Assembly: GCA_015680685.1 (NCBI GenBank)
Contig: MNCI01026937.1
Coordinates: forward strand, 494,897 to 558,896
From: Gnetum montanum
Taxonomy: Eukaryota; Streptophyta; Gnetopsida; Gnetales; Gnetaceae
DNA length: 64,000 bases
Direction of reading: 5' to 3'
Part shown: one piece after another, positions 1 to 11,273 of the stretch
Layout of the letters: the number at the start of each line of letters is the position of its first letter
How positions within the stretch are numbered: position 1 is the first letter of the stretch
Translations under genes and position numbers: made by a program
Notes under the pieces: model-generated
Seen by the model: only the letters and a program-made list of their open reading frames with translations
The model's database searches: none
Told to the model about the DNA's origin: nothing

Positions 1-2065
1 TGTGACTCATAGAGTCACTTGGAAAAATTGGCTGTTGCACATAATAACCATAAGGATCAGGCTGCCGGTAAGGGTACTAATGTTTCGGCGATGGCATTCC
101 CCATGACTGTGGGTATTGCCACTATTGATGCTGCTTGATGGATTATGGTGGAGTTCCACTTGGATAGTATGTTAACAATTGGTGGAACTGCCTTGCATTA
201 CCTTGAGGATAAGGTAACCTTTGGAGTGTCTACCGTTGGTTGAGTCTTGGATTAAGGGCATACACCCAGACTCCTATAGATGTGAGATGATTGGACAACA
301 TCCCTTAGGATGGTCATAGTGGCAGATCTCACATCCACCATCATCGTCTGTGTCCGAATCCATAGCCACATCGGAGTTAGTAATTTTCCCCTTACCCTTG
401 TTACATGCAGGGCCTAAATCTCTCCACTTTGTCACTACCTTGTTCTACCTTAGACTCTTCTATGATTTTTAAGATAGTTTCAAGTCTAGAGTCTAAGGAA
501 CTCCATACATCATCTACCTTAGCTGCTATTTCTATTGTTAATGTTTGCATCGGCAAGGTTTTCCTGTTCACCAACTCTTTGATTGGTGACTCATCCTCTT
601 CATCGCAAAAATTCACTTCCTTCTTTCAAAGAGAGGGATCATGGTTGTACTCTTCCACACTTTCCCTTTTGCATAGCTCACCTTCTTCTTTTGCTACTTG
701 TTCCAACAAGCAATGAACCTCATGGGATCTAAGTTCTGATAATCACCCTTGGGCATAAGTCCCAAGGGTTCTCTTGGATTCATACCTTAGCCCATCTACA
801 AGGTGGCATAGTTGATCCCGTTGTGTGTAACCATGGCTTGGACAACGATGTAACAATGCATAGTATCGGGCCATGGCAGCATCCAAGGGTTCATGAATAC
901 CTTTCTTCCATCCTTGGATCTACTTATGCAAATTAAACACTCTGGAGTACGTTTGATACTTATCATTGAAAAACTCTAACATAGTACTCCACCTCCTAAT
1001 GGTCTCTAGTTCTAAGGACCGGTACCAACTCTCTGCTTCCTTAGTCAGTGTCCTGGGAAACAACTTAAGTTTTTGCCACTCGTTTTCTATGTTTTGCAAG
1101 CCACAGGAATTATGGAATTCCTGTAAATGATGTTGCGGATCAGTGTTGTATCCCCCTCGAAGCGTGGGATGTTTTTCATGTCTAAACGCTTAATCCAACT
1201 ATCTTTTAAATGCCTTGTTAGAATTATTACTACCTCTGTTATATCAAGCATACTTTGAGTTGCAAGTAGGGGCTCGTCATGATCATCTCTTTCATAACAC
1301 CTGTGATGTCTTCATTTTTCCCTGCTTTCCCTTCGTTCATGCCCTTGTCCTCTCTCTCAAGTCTCTCATCGAGGTCTCTCATTTGCCTTACTTTTATCCT
1401 CTCTATTGTGCTCTTCATGATTGTGCCCTGATGTGGAAGGAGAGGGTGAGTGATGAGAAGAAGGAAAAGACGAAGAAGAACCATCACCGTGGAGATGCTT
1501 CCTACCTTCTCCTCAGTTGCTACAGCCCTGATCGTGGTGACAATCTAAGTGCCCATCCTTATTATGAGTTATTGTTCCCTCTATGAACAACTGGTGTTCA
1601 CGGGCATCAAAACCAGTGTTATGTATCGTTGATCATAGGTTCTAATACCCAACCTTCTCACTTTTATTAGGAGGGGGAACATCTCTTGATAGAGAACCCG
1701 TTGTGAGTGGTTCACCATCTCTAGTTTCGCTAAGGACGTGTGGGCCTTTGCCCTTTAACAAGGTATGTTGGCTCTCCTACCTTGACTCCCTCATACGTTG
1801 TGCTTTTGTGGGATGATAATCCCTCATGTCAAAGTCTTTTGCAATGTATACGGCATATAATTCTGTCATGCCAATCTATGCCAAGGCACGAAGAAGCATG
1901 TTGGACATTGTAGAATCTAGAGGTAAAACTATGTTACCATGCAAATCTCTCCAGCGCATCTGTTCATCTTGATGGAGGATAAAAGTAAAGTTAGGAACAT
2001 ACTCATTGGGATGAGTATAGACTATTTAATATTGTTGAGGAACTGGAGAATTTAGGTTATGTGTT
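1..2065 (-). pseudogene. Element F gag, degraded
   Basis: The minus strand encodes a gag homologous to those of A (8834 onward) and B (17821 onward). Near 2030 it has the N-terminal block HPNEYVPNFTFILHQDEQ, matching HPDEYVLDFTFILHQDEH in B. Near 1100-850 it has the capsid core with TRxAESWYRSLELETIRRWST. Near 616-400 is a charged segment, and near 340-290 a CEICHYDHPKGCCP knuckle. Gag packages the RNA into a virus-like particle. Several TAG/TGA stops and small shifts break the frame. No start codon could be fixed, because the N-terminus before 2060 is eroded. The downstream protease lies outside the window. Confidence 0.75.
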
Positions 2066-2222
2066 TTTGATTGCCAACTGTTCTTTGTATGATCCTTAGG
2101 TGATGTGCTCTTGTGCTGATTTTACCATTATTTATTTTTTTATTTGATTAACCCTAACATTCGTTTAAGCTCCCAATGATGTGAATGATCTCTTATGTCC
2201 TACTTAGCGCATAAACACTTAG

Positions 2223-2240
2223 TCCCTAGCAATGGTGCCA
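2223..2240 (-). promoter_or_regulatory. Element F primer-binding site
   Basis: On the minus strand the sequence one base inside the LTR reads TGGCACCATTGCTAGGGA. It differs at a few bases from the TGGCGCCGTTGCCGGGGA type that Athila-lineage elements use to prime from tRNA-Asp. Its position next to the LTR end at 2242 fixes the LTR boundary and the element's orientation. Confidence 0.75.
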
Positions 2241-2241
2241 A

Positions 2242-3217
2242 TGATGAGTGGTGAGGTACCCCTACACTCAACCATATGAATACAAGCGTAGCACGCATGA
2301 TCCAGGTGAACTCCATAGACTGAATGCCTACATGTCTCATGGAACACTTAAGCTTAACCATTCGTTTTCTTCCTAGACTTACTTGTAGTTTTCACAGTGT
2401 ATGGTTAAGTAAGTCTGAGGTATATGATTTTTATATGTTTTTATGTTTTTCTCCTATGCTATTGACCTGAAGGGTTGAGAAACTAATTACTAATTCTAAC
2501 TAATAACTAATTCTAAATTACCTAGTGTTAGCATCTGTTCCCACTTATCGTACACACCCTAAATCGATGCAACTGTGGCTACCAAACGCTAATCGTCATT
2601 GGGATTACCATGTGTAACGCACATGCTCGAAGTGGTCATACTGAGGCACTTAACTAGGAGGAGAGGGTTGAGAGAATCTAATCTAGCCTAAGTGTGATGA
2701 GCAATCGATTCCTTGACTAACCGTACATATCTTTGTACACGACTACCACTGGGATTACCAAGCACAGATCCTGGATACGCCACTGGGTTACCAAGTAGTC
2801 ATACTTAGATGCTCGTAATCAAGTCGTACTCATTCCACGTTCTAGGAGTTTAAGGATGATAGAGAAAACATTAAATAAATCCTATTCCATGCACTACAAG
2901 GTTTATCCAAGAAGTTTGTCTTTATTGCTATACACAACTTGTGTTCAGGTACAATGTTGCTTGAATAAAGATCCGTTCACTTTAGGAATTCTACTACGGG
3001 CACATGGAAAATATTCTATCTCTGGAGTGATCAATCTGCAAGAGTTTCCCTACTTCTAGCCTAGGATGAGGAAACAAGGGAGAGCCACCTCTTATTTAGA
3101 GATATGGCGGTGGACCGTGATATCGCGTACGCGATATCATAGGGGATGACACGATATCGCGTACACAATATAGCATGGGATGCGATATCGTGGCCCATAC
3201 GACATTGCATCTCATCA
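2242..3217 (-). repeat. Element F 5' LTR (976 bp)
   Basis: The ends are TGATGAG...CATCA on the minus strand. The same LTR family is present at 63082-64000. The U3 start carries palindromic GATATCG repeats, and a decayed TATA-like CTAAATAAGAGG lies near 3090. It is directly followed on the right by LTR I sequence beginning TATGG, the likely target-site sequence. The mate LTR is not in the window. Confidence 0.8.
3110..3217. repeat. Palindromic GATATCG cluster in U3 of F
   Basis: A perfect 20-base palindrome, gatatcgcgtacgcgatatc, lies at 3119-3138. It is followed by four decayed copies of the same unit at about 21-25 base spacing up to the LTR start. Several CpG sites have decayed to CA or TG. 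The same cluster occurs in the sister LTR G, and a sparser form occurs in LTR I. Confidence 0.8.
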
Positions 3218-3867
3218 TATGGTTAAGTAAACTTGAGGTACATGATTTTTATGGCTTTTATGTTTTTATGTCCTGGTTCTACAAAGGGAGGAGAGAGATA
3301 ACTAAGTAAATAATTTAATTTAACTACTCAACTATGCTTTAACTAGTCCTAACACTAGCATTCATTCTCACTTGCTATACACATCCTAAATGAGTGCAAC
3401 ACTACTGGGATTACCAAACGCTAATCATTATTGGATTACTAAGTGTTACACGCATGCTCAAAGTGGTCGTACTGAGTGTGCTTACTTAGGAGAGTTGTAG
3501 GGTAAGAGAGAAAACATTAAGTAACTAAGGAAAGCATTAAGTAATAGTAATTAACATTAATTAATCTATTCTGAATGTTGCAAGGTTTATCACAAAGTTC
3601 ATCTTTATTTCCGTACACAAGGTGTGCTCAGGTACACAATGCTTTAATAAAGATTCATTTACTTTATGACTCCTATTGTGGGCACTCAAAAATAATTCTA
3701 TCTCTAGAAATGAAAAAAGGCAAGAGTTTGGGTAAGGGACTAATACTAATTGCCAAAACTAAGTGCGCCTACCTCTTATTTCTCGACAAGGAGGCAGGTC
3801 CCGATATCGGATGCTTGATATCACGTGGAAGGCTCCAATATCATGGTCTCGATATCGCAGCTCATCA
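3218..3867 (-). repeat. LTR I, Athila-like, minus orientation, cut by F
   Basis: From 3218 the sequence matches the reverse complement of the LTR tail of element A (8396-8694) nearly base for base for about 180 bases. It then continues to an LTR start at 3867 (minus strand TGATGAGCTGCGATATCG). Its 3' end is missing because F inserted here. It is either a 5' LTR of a leftward element or a solo LTR, and the window does not decide. Its U3 has three CGATATCG-type sites near 3800-3860. It interrupts element E. Confidence 0.7.
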
Positions 3868-3992
3868 TACATCCACAATTGAATCGAAACTCATCCTCAA
3901 GTTCCTTACAAAATATTGGGAAGAAATGGGATTATTGACTAAATGAAGCTGATGGTGAAACGAGATGATAGACTCAAAGTGCATTAATAAGA

Positions 3993-5120
3993 GACACATT
4001 GTGTCACAAATCCTATGAAGGCATTCTGTTGATGTGCATTAGTAGCATTGACGATCAAACAATTGTAGAATAAGTCCACGAAGGACTTTGTGGAGGGCAC
4101 ATAGCACCCAAAGCAATGGCAACAAAGATTAGGTGTTTAGGCTATTACTAGCCACACATGGAGTACGATTGCTTCTCCAAGGTCAGGACATGCGACATTT
4201 GCCAAAGGCATGATAACCTAATACATGTTCCACCTAATGAATTTCACACAACAAAAATCACATGGCCATTCCAAAGATGGGGATTAGACATCATTGGATT
4301 GATAATGCCACCATCTTCCGTAGGGCATAACTTCATTATTACTGCTACTGAATACTTCACCAAGTGGGTGGAAGCTATTCCCCTTAGGAAGACCACTTCT
4401 AAACATGTTTGCATTTTTATACTAGAAAACATTACAACCCGTTTTGGTATCTCAATGACCATTGTTACCAACAATGGGCCACAGTTCAGCAGTGTAGATA
4501 CTAAATGTTTATGTGAAAGCTTGGGTATTAAACATTCATTCTTGCCATCTTACTACCCATAGAGTAATGGTCAAGTGGAGGCTACAAACAAAACTATCAT
4601 CATGGTGCTTAAAAAGATGCTAAATCAGAGCAGGAGGCAATGGCACGAACAATTAGTCTATGCATTATGGGCATACAAAATGACACATCAAACATCTACA
4701 AGTAAGACTCCATATAGTCTCATATACAGATCTAAAGCTATTTTACCTTTGGAGTTATAGGTTCCTTCATTGCGGATAGCTTTCTCAAGCCTCCTCGATG
4801 AGAGACAAAGTAATGAACTGTGCATTGCTGACCTTGACTCAGTGGAGGAGGAATGTGTATGAATACTTGATCAGATCGAGTGGTACTAGAAACAACAATG
4901 GAAATGACATAAACACGATCTGCATAAGCGCCCAATTAAGGAAGGAGACCTAGTCCTTAAGGCCATTCGTGAACATCCAGATAAATTCTCAGCTAACTGG
5001 GAAGGGCCTTACTCAGTCACCAAGGCATACAATAATGGAGCATTCAAACTTGCTGACATGAATGGGAATGAGCTCACTAATCCCACAAATCACTTGTACC
5101 TGAAACAGTACTATGTCTGA
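3993..5120 (+). pseudogene. Element E integrase (Tat lineage), degraded
   Basis: Integrase inserts the cDNA into the host chromosome. The HHCC zinc region is visible at about 4070-4215 (VHEGLCGGH ... CDICQRH). The catalytic core begins at WGLDIIGL near 4285. The second catalytic aspartate is changed: VTNNGPQFSS replaces the usual TDNGPQF, so the D,D-35-E triad is incomplete. The glutamate segment (NGQVEATNKT) is near 4570. The C-terminal part ends KQYYV at the TGA at 5118-5120. In-frame stops occur at about 4072, 4150, 4561 and later. The closest relatives in the window are the integrases of C and H. Confidence 0.8.
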
Positions 5121-5139
5121 TGAACTTGAGGTACGTAAC

Positions 5140-5485
5140 AGTCCTGGAATCACAACCTAAAACTGATAACATAGAATGGTCCTAGGGCTATGACTTGAAA
5201 CTAGCACCACAGTGTGTCTTGGAGTCATGATAGTAAACTGACACCATAGAGCTCCATCTAGTATGACACTAAACTGCCACATTTGTCCACCATGACATGA
5301 AACTAGCATGTAGAGTCCACTAAGACTATAAACCAGTTTTCCTCTTCACAGTCCGCTATGACTATAAACTAGCACTGCACCGTCTACTACAACACTAAAC
5401 TAGCACCATCCAAAGGGTTATGATGTGAAACTAACCCACAACAGTCTACTAAGACTATAAACTAGCGACATCATTAATGACCAGG
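5140..5485 (+). repeat. TAAACTAGCA minisatellite after E integrase
   Basis: About eight degenerate units of roughly 40-50 bases share a core (A)CTATAAACTAGCA or CACTAAACTGCC, separated by short segments such as GTCTACTAAGAC. The array begins just after the integrase stop. Related arrays lie at the same place in C (22080-22490) and H (49895-50180). There is no open reading frame. Confidence 0.75.
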
Positions 5486-5568
5486 CAATACTCGAAAAGA
5501 TATGTTGCTACGATTGGCTGTACCCATTCCACAAAAAACTTGCTACATAATCTGTCTCATAGACCCTG

Positions 5569-5754
5569 ATGAAGCTAATGCTACTCATGATTCTATCTGC
5601 TTTGAAATTTCACATGGTGGATTCGTCTCCTTGTCTATTTTTAAGTTTAAAGTGTTTAGCTAACCGAATCATTTATGGTTTTCTTGTCTCCTTCAAGTTG
5701 TGTTTGCAGGATGACACGTCTAAGGTGTTTGCACACAGATGCACTTCATCATGA
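5569..5754 (+). CDS. Small 61-codon ORF, unknown function
   Basis: I do not recognise this ORF. It is open from ATG to a stop, and a same-length ORF sits at the matching place in H (49611-49796, minus). The two start MKLML and end HRCTSS, and differ at 12 of 61 residues by my count. It has a hydrophobic N-terminus. It could be chance, since the region has few codons one step from a stop. No ribosome or promoter signal can be judged. Confidence 0.3.
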   Translation: MKLMLLMILSALKFHMVDSSPCLFLSLKCLANRIIYGFLVSFKLCLQDDTSKVFAHRCTSS

Positions 5755-6060
5755 TGATAAGGTATCACATCCTTCCTTACGCATGCAACTGGGTTAATTA
5801 ATCTGTTCATAAGTACATTCCCGAATCCTAATACATTCCCTATTCCCCATCATGTTCCCCTTATTCTATTCAACTACACCCCCTGAATACATTCTACTCA
5901 CCCCCAAAGCTCTTGATACACTATTGCACACTATGATCCTCTAAGCAGTTGCAACACAAAATGCAGTACACTGTCCATAATACAAATGCAAACACATGAG
6001 CATGAGTATAGCACTGAAAGAAAGCTCTTCCAAAAAGTGCAAAAAAAGCAAAAAAAGGAT

Positions 6061-6105
6061 GGGGGGGGGGGGGGGGGGGGGAAAAAAAAAAAAAAAAAAA
6101 AAAAA
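6061..6105 (+). repeat. Homopurine tract G21 then A24
   Basis: Twenty-one consecutive G are followed by twenty-four consecutive A, then GAGAGAAAAAAG. The matching place in H holds a shorter, interrupted CCCC/TTTT tract (about 49285-49330). It lies about 570 bases upstream of the polypurine tract that borders the LTR. Assembly slippage could have changed its length. Confidence 0.85.
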
Positions 6106-6654
6106 GAGAGAAAAAAGATCAAAGAGAAAAATGCATGGACAAGGTCCTCATGACCCCGTTGACATCATAGACCAACAAACATTGGCTTTTCTCATACATG
6201 TCCCAGGTGGGAAGGCAATTATCTTAGAAAAATAGTTACACTTATGTCTCAAATGATCATGTTGCACATCATTGCCTAGCTTTGGCTATTTACAACAGGC
6301 TCCCATAAACACTTTACAAGAGTCCCTTTTTCTCCAAAGAACGTACTTCCTATGTCTTGGTTCCAAGTCTACTAAACACTGGCTATTGACAAGGACTAAA
6401 ACATGACTTGTTCACATGAGAGCATTCCTCTTCCATAATTCCAACAACAATTATAACCTTTGATCAACTCCTGATTTCCCTAGTTATAACCAATCCCCTT
6501 ACATCTTGAACTACATTTTCCTAATCCCATGTGCTTTTGAAATATGGTGCGATGACGTCTAGCCAGAGGCCGATGGACAATGCTTGGTACTTGATTGATC
6601 ATGGTGTTTTGTACTTCTTTGTCGATGTCTCTCAGGTGGATTCCTTCAAACATC

Positions 6655-6670
6655 AACAAAGAGGGGCCAA
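6655..6670 (+). promoter_or_regulatory. Element E polypurine tract
   Basis: AACAAAGAGGGGCCAA lies directly against the LTR start TGAAACACCAC. It is the plus-strand primer site for cDNA synthesis. In H this tract and the first roughly 125 bases of the LTR are deleted. Confidence 0.7.
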
Positions 6671-8395
6671 TGAAACACCACTAATTTCAGCCTAACACTT
6701 CAAAACTAGAACAACTCAGAGCCTTTTGAGTTTTTGAGAGAAAAAAATTTAACTAAGGCATGGAACTCACGCTAGGCTTGTCAAGCTGGGCCTGCCCTAA
6801 GCATGAGTAACTCCAATGACTTCAAGATCGAGTCAAAGATGGTCCAATCTGAATGTACAAGCCATCTACTCTAAGGGTGCAAGTCATCTTCATAAGGTTT
6901 TTGTTATCCACTTCAAATTTCATCATTCGGGGGTGAAAAGTTTGGGCCAAATTATACAAATTTTCTCACTCATGTTGTGGTCACGCTGAGGTCACACTGG
7001 CAGTGCGAGTCCAGCATGACCAACTCTAAGAGCCTCAAAACCAAGTCTAAATGTCTTGATTTCAAAGGTGCCAATCATCCTCAGGGTTCATTTCTGAAAC
7101 TTTCAAGTCCCAACCTCCAAAATTCCAAATTTCAAGTTCAAAATCACCAAATTTTGTCACTCATGCTAAGGTCACAATGACAGCGTGAGTTCAGCGTGAG
7201 CTACCAAAAGTGGCTCAAATCAAGACACACTCAAGCTCAGTTTTCAACATGTAGTTCACTCTTAGGGTCAATTATAGCTAGGAAATTGTTGCACTCCAAA
7301 AATAGGCTTCAAAGATCAAAAATTAGTGTGAAATGTGTCATTTTCCTCAGGTCACGCTAAGGTCACGTTGAGGTCATGCTGGTAGCATGAGTATAGCGTG
7401 AGTACTATTCACGCATGGTCAAAGGAATGCCAAACACACGCTGAGGATGTGCCAAGATAAAATCAACTCATGATGGGAGCTTGTGTGAGGTAGAAATGCC
7501 TCAAATAGTTACAGGACCACTCACATCAGCACCCTACAATAGTCAATCCATGGATCGAGAAGTTCCAAGCAAGCCGGAATCAATTTCTCTCATTGTACAC
7601 CATCATTTTCATTGTAAATATTCACCATTTGTGGGCTTTTCAAGGTCTTATGATCCAAATTGTATGTGCTTCCATGGGCATAAGCTAGCTTGCGTAAGCC
7701 AACACACACTATAAGATACTGTGCATTTGGTCAAAAACATATCTTGCCTACCCACATCCAATTCACACATAACTATCCATCAAGCACGTGTCACATGATC
7801 CATTTTCCTCTCATTTCTCAATCGTTGATTCCATCCATGAGTTCTGCATCCAGGCCTACCTAAATCTTATAAATACCCCATCAATTCACATAAACAAGGT
7901 TGGAAATTTTGAAGGTTGACAACTTAGGAAGCACTAACTAGCAACTTTGGACGCTTGGGTGCACGTGACTCCTAGCATCCAAGAACCTTTGAAACACATC
8001 ACCCTAGGGCTTGGCGCTTGACTTGCCATCCACATGTATAGTTACACTATGACCGATGCACATTCTTTCTAAGTAATAAAATACAGCTCATTTTTCCTAC
8101 CATTATATTGTTTACTCTACTTTAAATTTGCTTTTACGCTTCTGTATACGCAACCATAGTTTTGAGCTCTATTTACATTTCGTACATCACCAGTTACGAT
8201 AACCCCAGTGCAAGCCATAACTTATGCTTGGGGAAGTCCTTGGTTGATTTGCATGTAGACCATAGAAGGCACTCTGCCTCCGTTTTCTTTTCCAGCTTGC
8301 CCTCACACGAAGGCAGGGTTAGCTATGTCTCTCCAGCAATCTTTTGGTGTTTGTTTTTTTCCCTTCTAGCTAGATGTCGATGATTTCGGTCAACA
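6671..8395 (+). repeat. Element E 3' LTR (1725 bp)
   Basis: It starts TGAAACACCAC, like TGAAACACTAC in C and TGAAAACACC in D, and ends GGTCAACA. The H LTR at 47144-48757 matches it in reverse complement over most of its length. U3 (about 6750-7460) is studded with CACGCTGAGGTCACGCTG-type repeats (core CAGCGTGA), many decayed at CpG. A TATA box is at 7868. The end after 8200 is shared with C and D (a GGGGAAGTCC block and a CCAGCTTGCCCTCA block). Confidence 0.8.
7868..7875 (+). promoter_or_regulatory. TATA box of E-family LTR
   Basis: TATAAATA in mid-LTR, about 800 bases from the LTR start. It is conserved at 47666-47673 on the minus strand in H. Confidence 0.55.
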
Positions 8396-8694
8396 TAGGT
8401 GTTAGGACTAGTTAAAGCATAGTTGAGTAGTTAAATTAAATTAGTTACTTAGTTATCTCTCTCCTCCCTTTGTAGCATCAGGACATAAAAACATAAAAGC
8501 CATAAAAATCATGTACCTCAAGTTTACTTAACCATACAATCGTGCTATACAAGTAAGCTTGGGAAGACACTGATTGATTAACCCGTCCTTGTTCCACAAA
8601 GGTGCATAAGCACTTAGTCCTTGGAATTTCACTAGATTGTGCATGGACACTCATATTCATATGGTTAAGCATAGGGATACCTTGCCACTCATCA
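8396..8694 (+). repeat. Element A 5' LTR, 3' end only
   Basis: It ends CTCATCA one base before the primer site. It matches the corresponding part of LTR I in reverse complement almost exactly, including GTGTTAGGACTAGTTAAAGC. The left roughly 640 bases of this LTR are absent because E is inserted at 8395/8396. Confidence 0.75.
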
Positions 8695-8695
8695 T

Positions 8696-8713
8696 TGGTG
8701 CTGTTGCCGGGGA
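8696..8713 (+). promoter_or_regulatory. Element A primer-binding site
   Basis: TGGTGCTGTTGCCGGGGA, two changes from the TGGCGCCGTTGCCGGGGA site typical of Athila elements (tRNA-Asp primed). It fixes the 5' LTR end at 8694. Confidence 0.85.
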
Positions 8714-8833
8714 ATTTTTTGTCTGTGTGCTAATTAGAACTTAGGAAATCTTTCTCATCATTGAAATGAACCCTTAGGATTGGTTATCTTACAAATTGAG
8801 AAACAAAGAGTATTGCACACTGAATAGACAATT

Positions 8834-11273
8834 ATGTCTCCTTCTTCTTACGAGAGTGTTTCACTACCTAGGTCCGATACAAGGAAAAATCAGAGGTGTA
8901 GTACACATGATAATCCACTAGTCCCTCAATAGTTCCGTGTGGTGTATGTTCATCCTGATGAATATGTACTAAACTTTACCTTTATCCTCCATCAAGATGA
9001 ATAACTGTGTTGGCTTGATTTAGAAGGTAATAGAGTGTTACCTCCTGATTGCTCAGTCCCGAGCATGCTCTTTCATGATTTCACACGAATTGGTATACAA
9101 CACTTATAGGCAAAGTACATTGTGCATGATCATGACTCGAGAGAGTATCGACCCACGGAGGCACAATGTTAAAGGGATCTACAACAAGAGAGACATCATC
9201 AATCCATGAAGGAAAAGTTATCTCAAAATGTCTCGTATGTCATAAGTGAAAATGATGGTGGTGAACCTACCTTAGGAAGTCTCCCACACAATGATGTTCT
9301 TCCCGTTGATCTCCTTCAAGGGGTTGTATATCAGAATCTTTACTCAAGCATCCATAATCTAGGTTTTGATACCAACGGACATAAAGGGTCTAAAAAAGGA
9401 ACAAAAATGCATAATAAAGATGGACATTCTGATCATAATTGTGAGCAAGGCCATGAGCACCAAAGAGAAGGTGGTAGGCACCATCATGATGATAGTTCTC
9501 CTCCTTCTTCACCTTCTTCATCTCCTTCATCCTCTCCTTTAGGATCTGAATGCAATCATAGAGGAAAAAACCATGAGGATAAAGATAGGCAATGTGGGAG
9601 TCATAGATGAAACAGTTAGGAAAGGGGATGAGGACATTTTAGGGAATCACAACATAGAAGAAGGGAAAATAGGGAACAACATAGGCATCATAGAAACCAT
9701 AGATGGGATGATCATGATGAACCCCTACTCGGTACTCGAAGTATGCTAGACATAACTAAGGCTGTTAGAGTTCCAAAAAGGCACCAAAAAGATAGTAGGA
9801 TCAAGAGATTAGACATGAACAATATCTCACAATTTGAAGGGGAATACAACATTGATCCTCAAAATCATCTACAAGCATTTCATGATGCATGTGCCTTATG
9901 AAACATAGAAAATAAATGGCAAAAACTAAAGTTGTTCCCATGGATACTAGTCAAAGAAGTGAAGAGCTAGTATCGGTCCTTAGAATCGAAATCCATTCAT
10001 AGGTGGGGTACCATGTTAGAATTGTTCAATGATAAGTACCAAACATACTCTCGAGTGTCCAACCTGCAAAAGAAAATCCAAGGATGGAAACAAGGACATG
10101 AACCCTTGGCTGCTATCATGGGCCGATATTATGCATTGTTACATCATTGCCTAGGCCATAGTTACTCACAGAGGGATCAATTACACCATCTAGGACATGG
10201 TCTTAGGCATGAAATGTGAAGAACCCTTGGGACTTATGCCCAAGGAAGACTATTCAAGCTTAGGGCCCATAAAGTATAGAGATTATTGAAGCAAGTTTCT
10301 AAAGAGGAGGGTGAGCTAAGGAAAAGAGAGAGTGTAGAGGAATATAATAGAGATCCTTCCCTCTAAAGGAAGGGAGTAAGATTTTGTGAGGATGAAGAAG
10401 AGTCACCACTTGAAGAGATGGTGAACAGGAAAAGTTTTCCTATTAAAAAGTTGGCATCGGAAGTATCAACAAAGGTAGACCAAATGTGAGACTCTCTAGA
10501 TAATAGATTTCAAACCCTTCTCAAAATAGTAGAGGAGTCTAGAGAGTAAGGTAGTGATTGCAAAAAGAGAAAAAAGAGAGAAGTTGAATATGCACGTAAC
10601 AAAGGTAAGGGCAAAGTTTCCATCATCAAAGAGATTGTGGATTCTGATATAGACAATGATAGTGGGTGTGAGATATGCCAATATAACCATCCTAAGGGAT
10701 ATTTCCCTATAATCTTACATCTGCAGAAGTCTGGGGTGTATGCACTCAACCAACAATTAAACAAATGGCAAACACCCTAAAGGTTACCTTATCCTCAAGG
10801 TAATCCTAGATAGTTCCACCAACCCTTAACATATTATCCAAGTGGAACTCCACCACAACCAACTAAGCAGTATCAACAGTGGCAGCACAAACAATCATGG
10901 GGAATGGCACCACCATGGAAACATTATCCTTACCATCAACTTGATTCATATGGATATTACGTGCAGCAGCCAATCTCTCCATGTGACTCTACTGGTCATG
11001 TCACTCCTCAACCTCACCACCAAGCCCATAAGTATTATAGGACTCCTTCTCCTAGGGCTAATTTTCCACAAACATACTATCCTTCTCATCTAGCTACATC
11101 TATTCCATTCATATCTCCATTACTACCTACTCCAGCTATGCAAGGTGAGCTCCTTGCCCAACCGCAACAACGTAACTCTATGAGGGCTGTTAACTCTCAA
11201 TCTACTATTGGTCCTGACAACCGCATGAAGAAAAGACCTTTCTTGAGAACCAATAGCCCAACTAAGTCCTTGT
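8834..11273 (+). pseudogene. Element A gag, degraded
   Basis: The ATG at 8834 opens a frame that continues without net shift through protease and RT to about 12850, broken only by stops. The N-terminus carries HPDEYVLNFTFILHQDE. Residues encoded at 9420-9600 are His/Asp/Ser-rich (HHHDDSSPPSSPSSSPSS). The capsid core is near 9830-10220. A CEICQYNHPKGYFP knuckle is near 10670, with the last Cys lost. A Pro/His/Tyr-rich stretch lies at 10800-11260. Gag forms the particle that encloses the RNA. The ATG was chosen because it lies 120 bases after the primer site and has an in-frame counterpart (ATGTCTTC) in B. Confidence 0.8.

Larger units (their letters stand above)
1..3217 (-). mobile_element. 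Element F: Athila-like LTR retrotransposon, 5' part
   Basis: The element reads leftward and runs off the window start. Reading on the minus strand, the order is 5' LTR (3217 to 2242), primer-binding site, leader, then gag. The right end reads TGATGAG on the minus strand, as an LTR start should. Immediately to its right the sequence continues as another LTR (I) in mid-sequence, so F is inserted into I. The gag matches the gag of A and B, which gives the lineage. The rest of the element and its second target duplication are outside the window. Confidence 0.8.
5486..6654 (+). other. Long non-coding segment between integrase and PPT of E
   Basis: This segment has no retroviral domain. It holds the 61-codon ORF at 5569-5754, the G21A24 tract at 6061-6105 and otherwise unremarkable sequence. 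The same order, in reverse complement, is found in H between about 48760 and 49890, so the segment is part of the family and not a later insertion. Confidence 0.6.
3868..8395 (+). mobile_element. Element E: Tat/Ogre-like LTR retrotransposon, 3' part
   Basis: E reads rightward: end of the RNase H/integrase linker, integrase, TAAACT minisatellite, a long non-coding segment, polypurine tract, 3' LTR. It is cut on the left by LTR I and ends at 8395, where sequence of A's 5' LTR resumes in mid-LTR. E is therefore an insertion into A. It belongs to the same family as H (47144 onward), which lies in the opposite orientation. Its protease, RT and gag are off the left edge. Confidence 0.75.

Noticed and set aside
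5996-6235. Gly/Lys-rich ORF across the G/A tract
   Set aside because: It is only a translation of the homopurine run, and the counterpart in H does not keep the frame.
9420-9600. His/Ser-rich metal-binding protein
   Set aside because: It is the low-complexity linker of element A gag, in frame with the capsid core.
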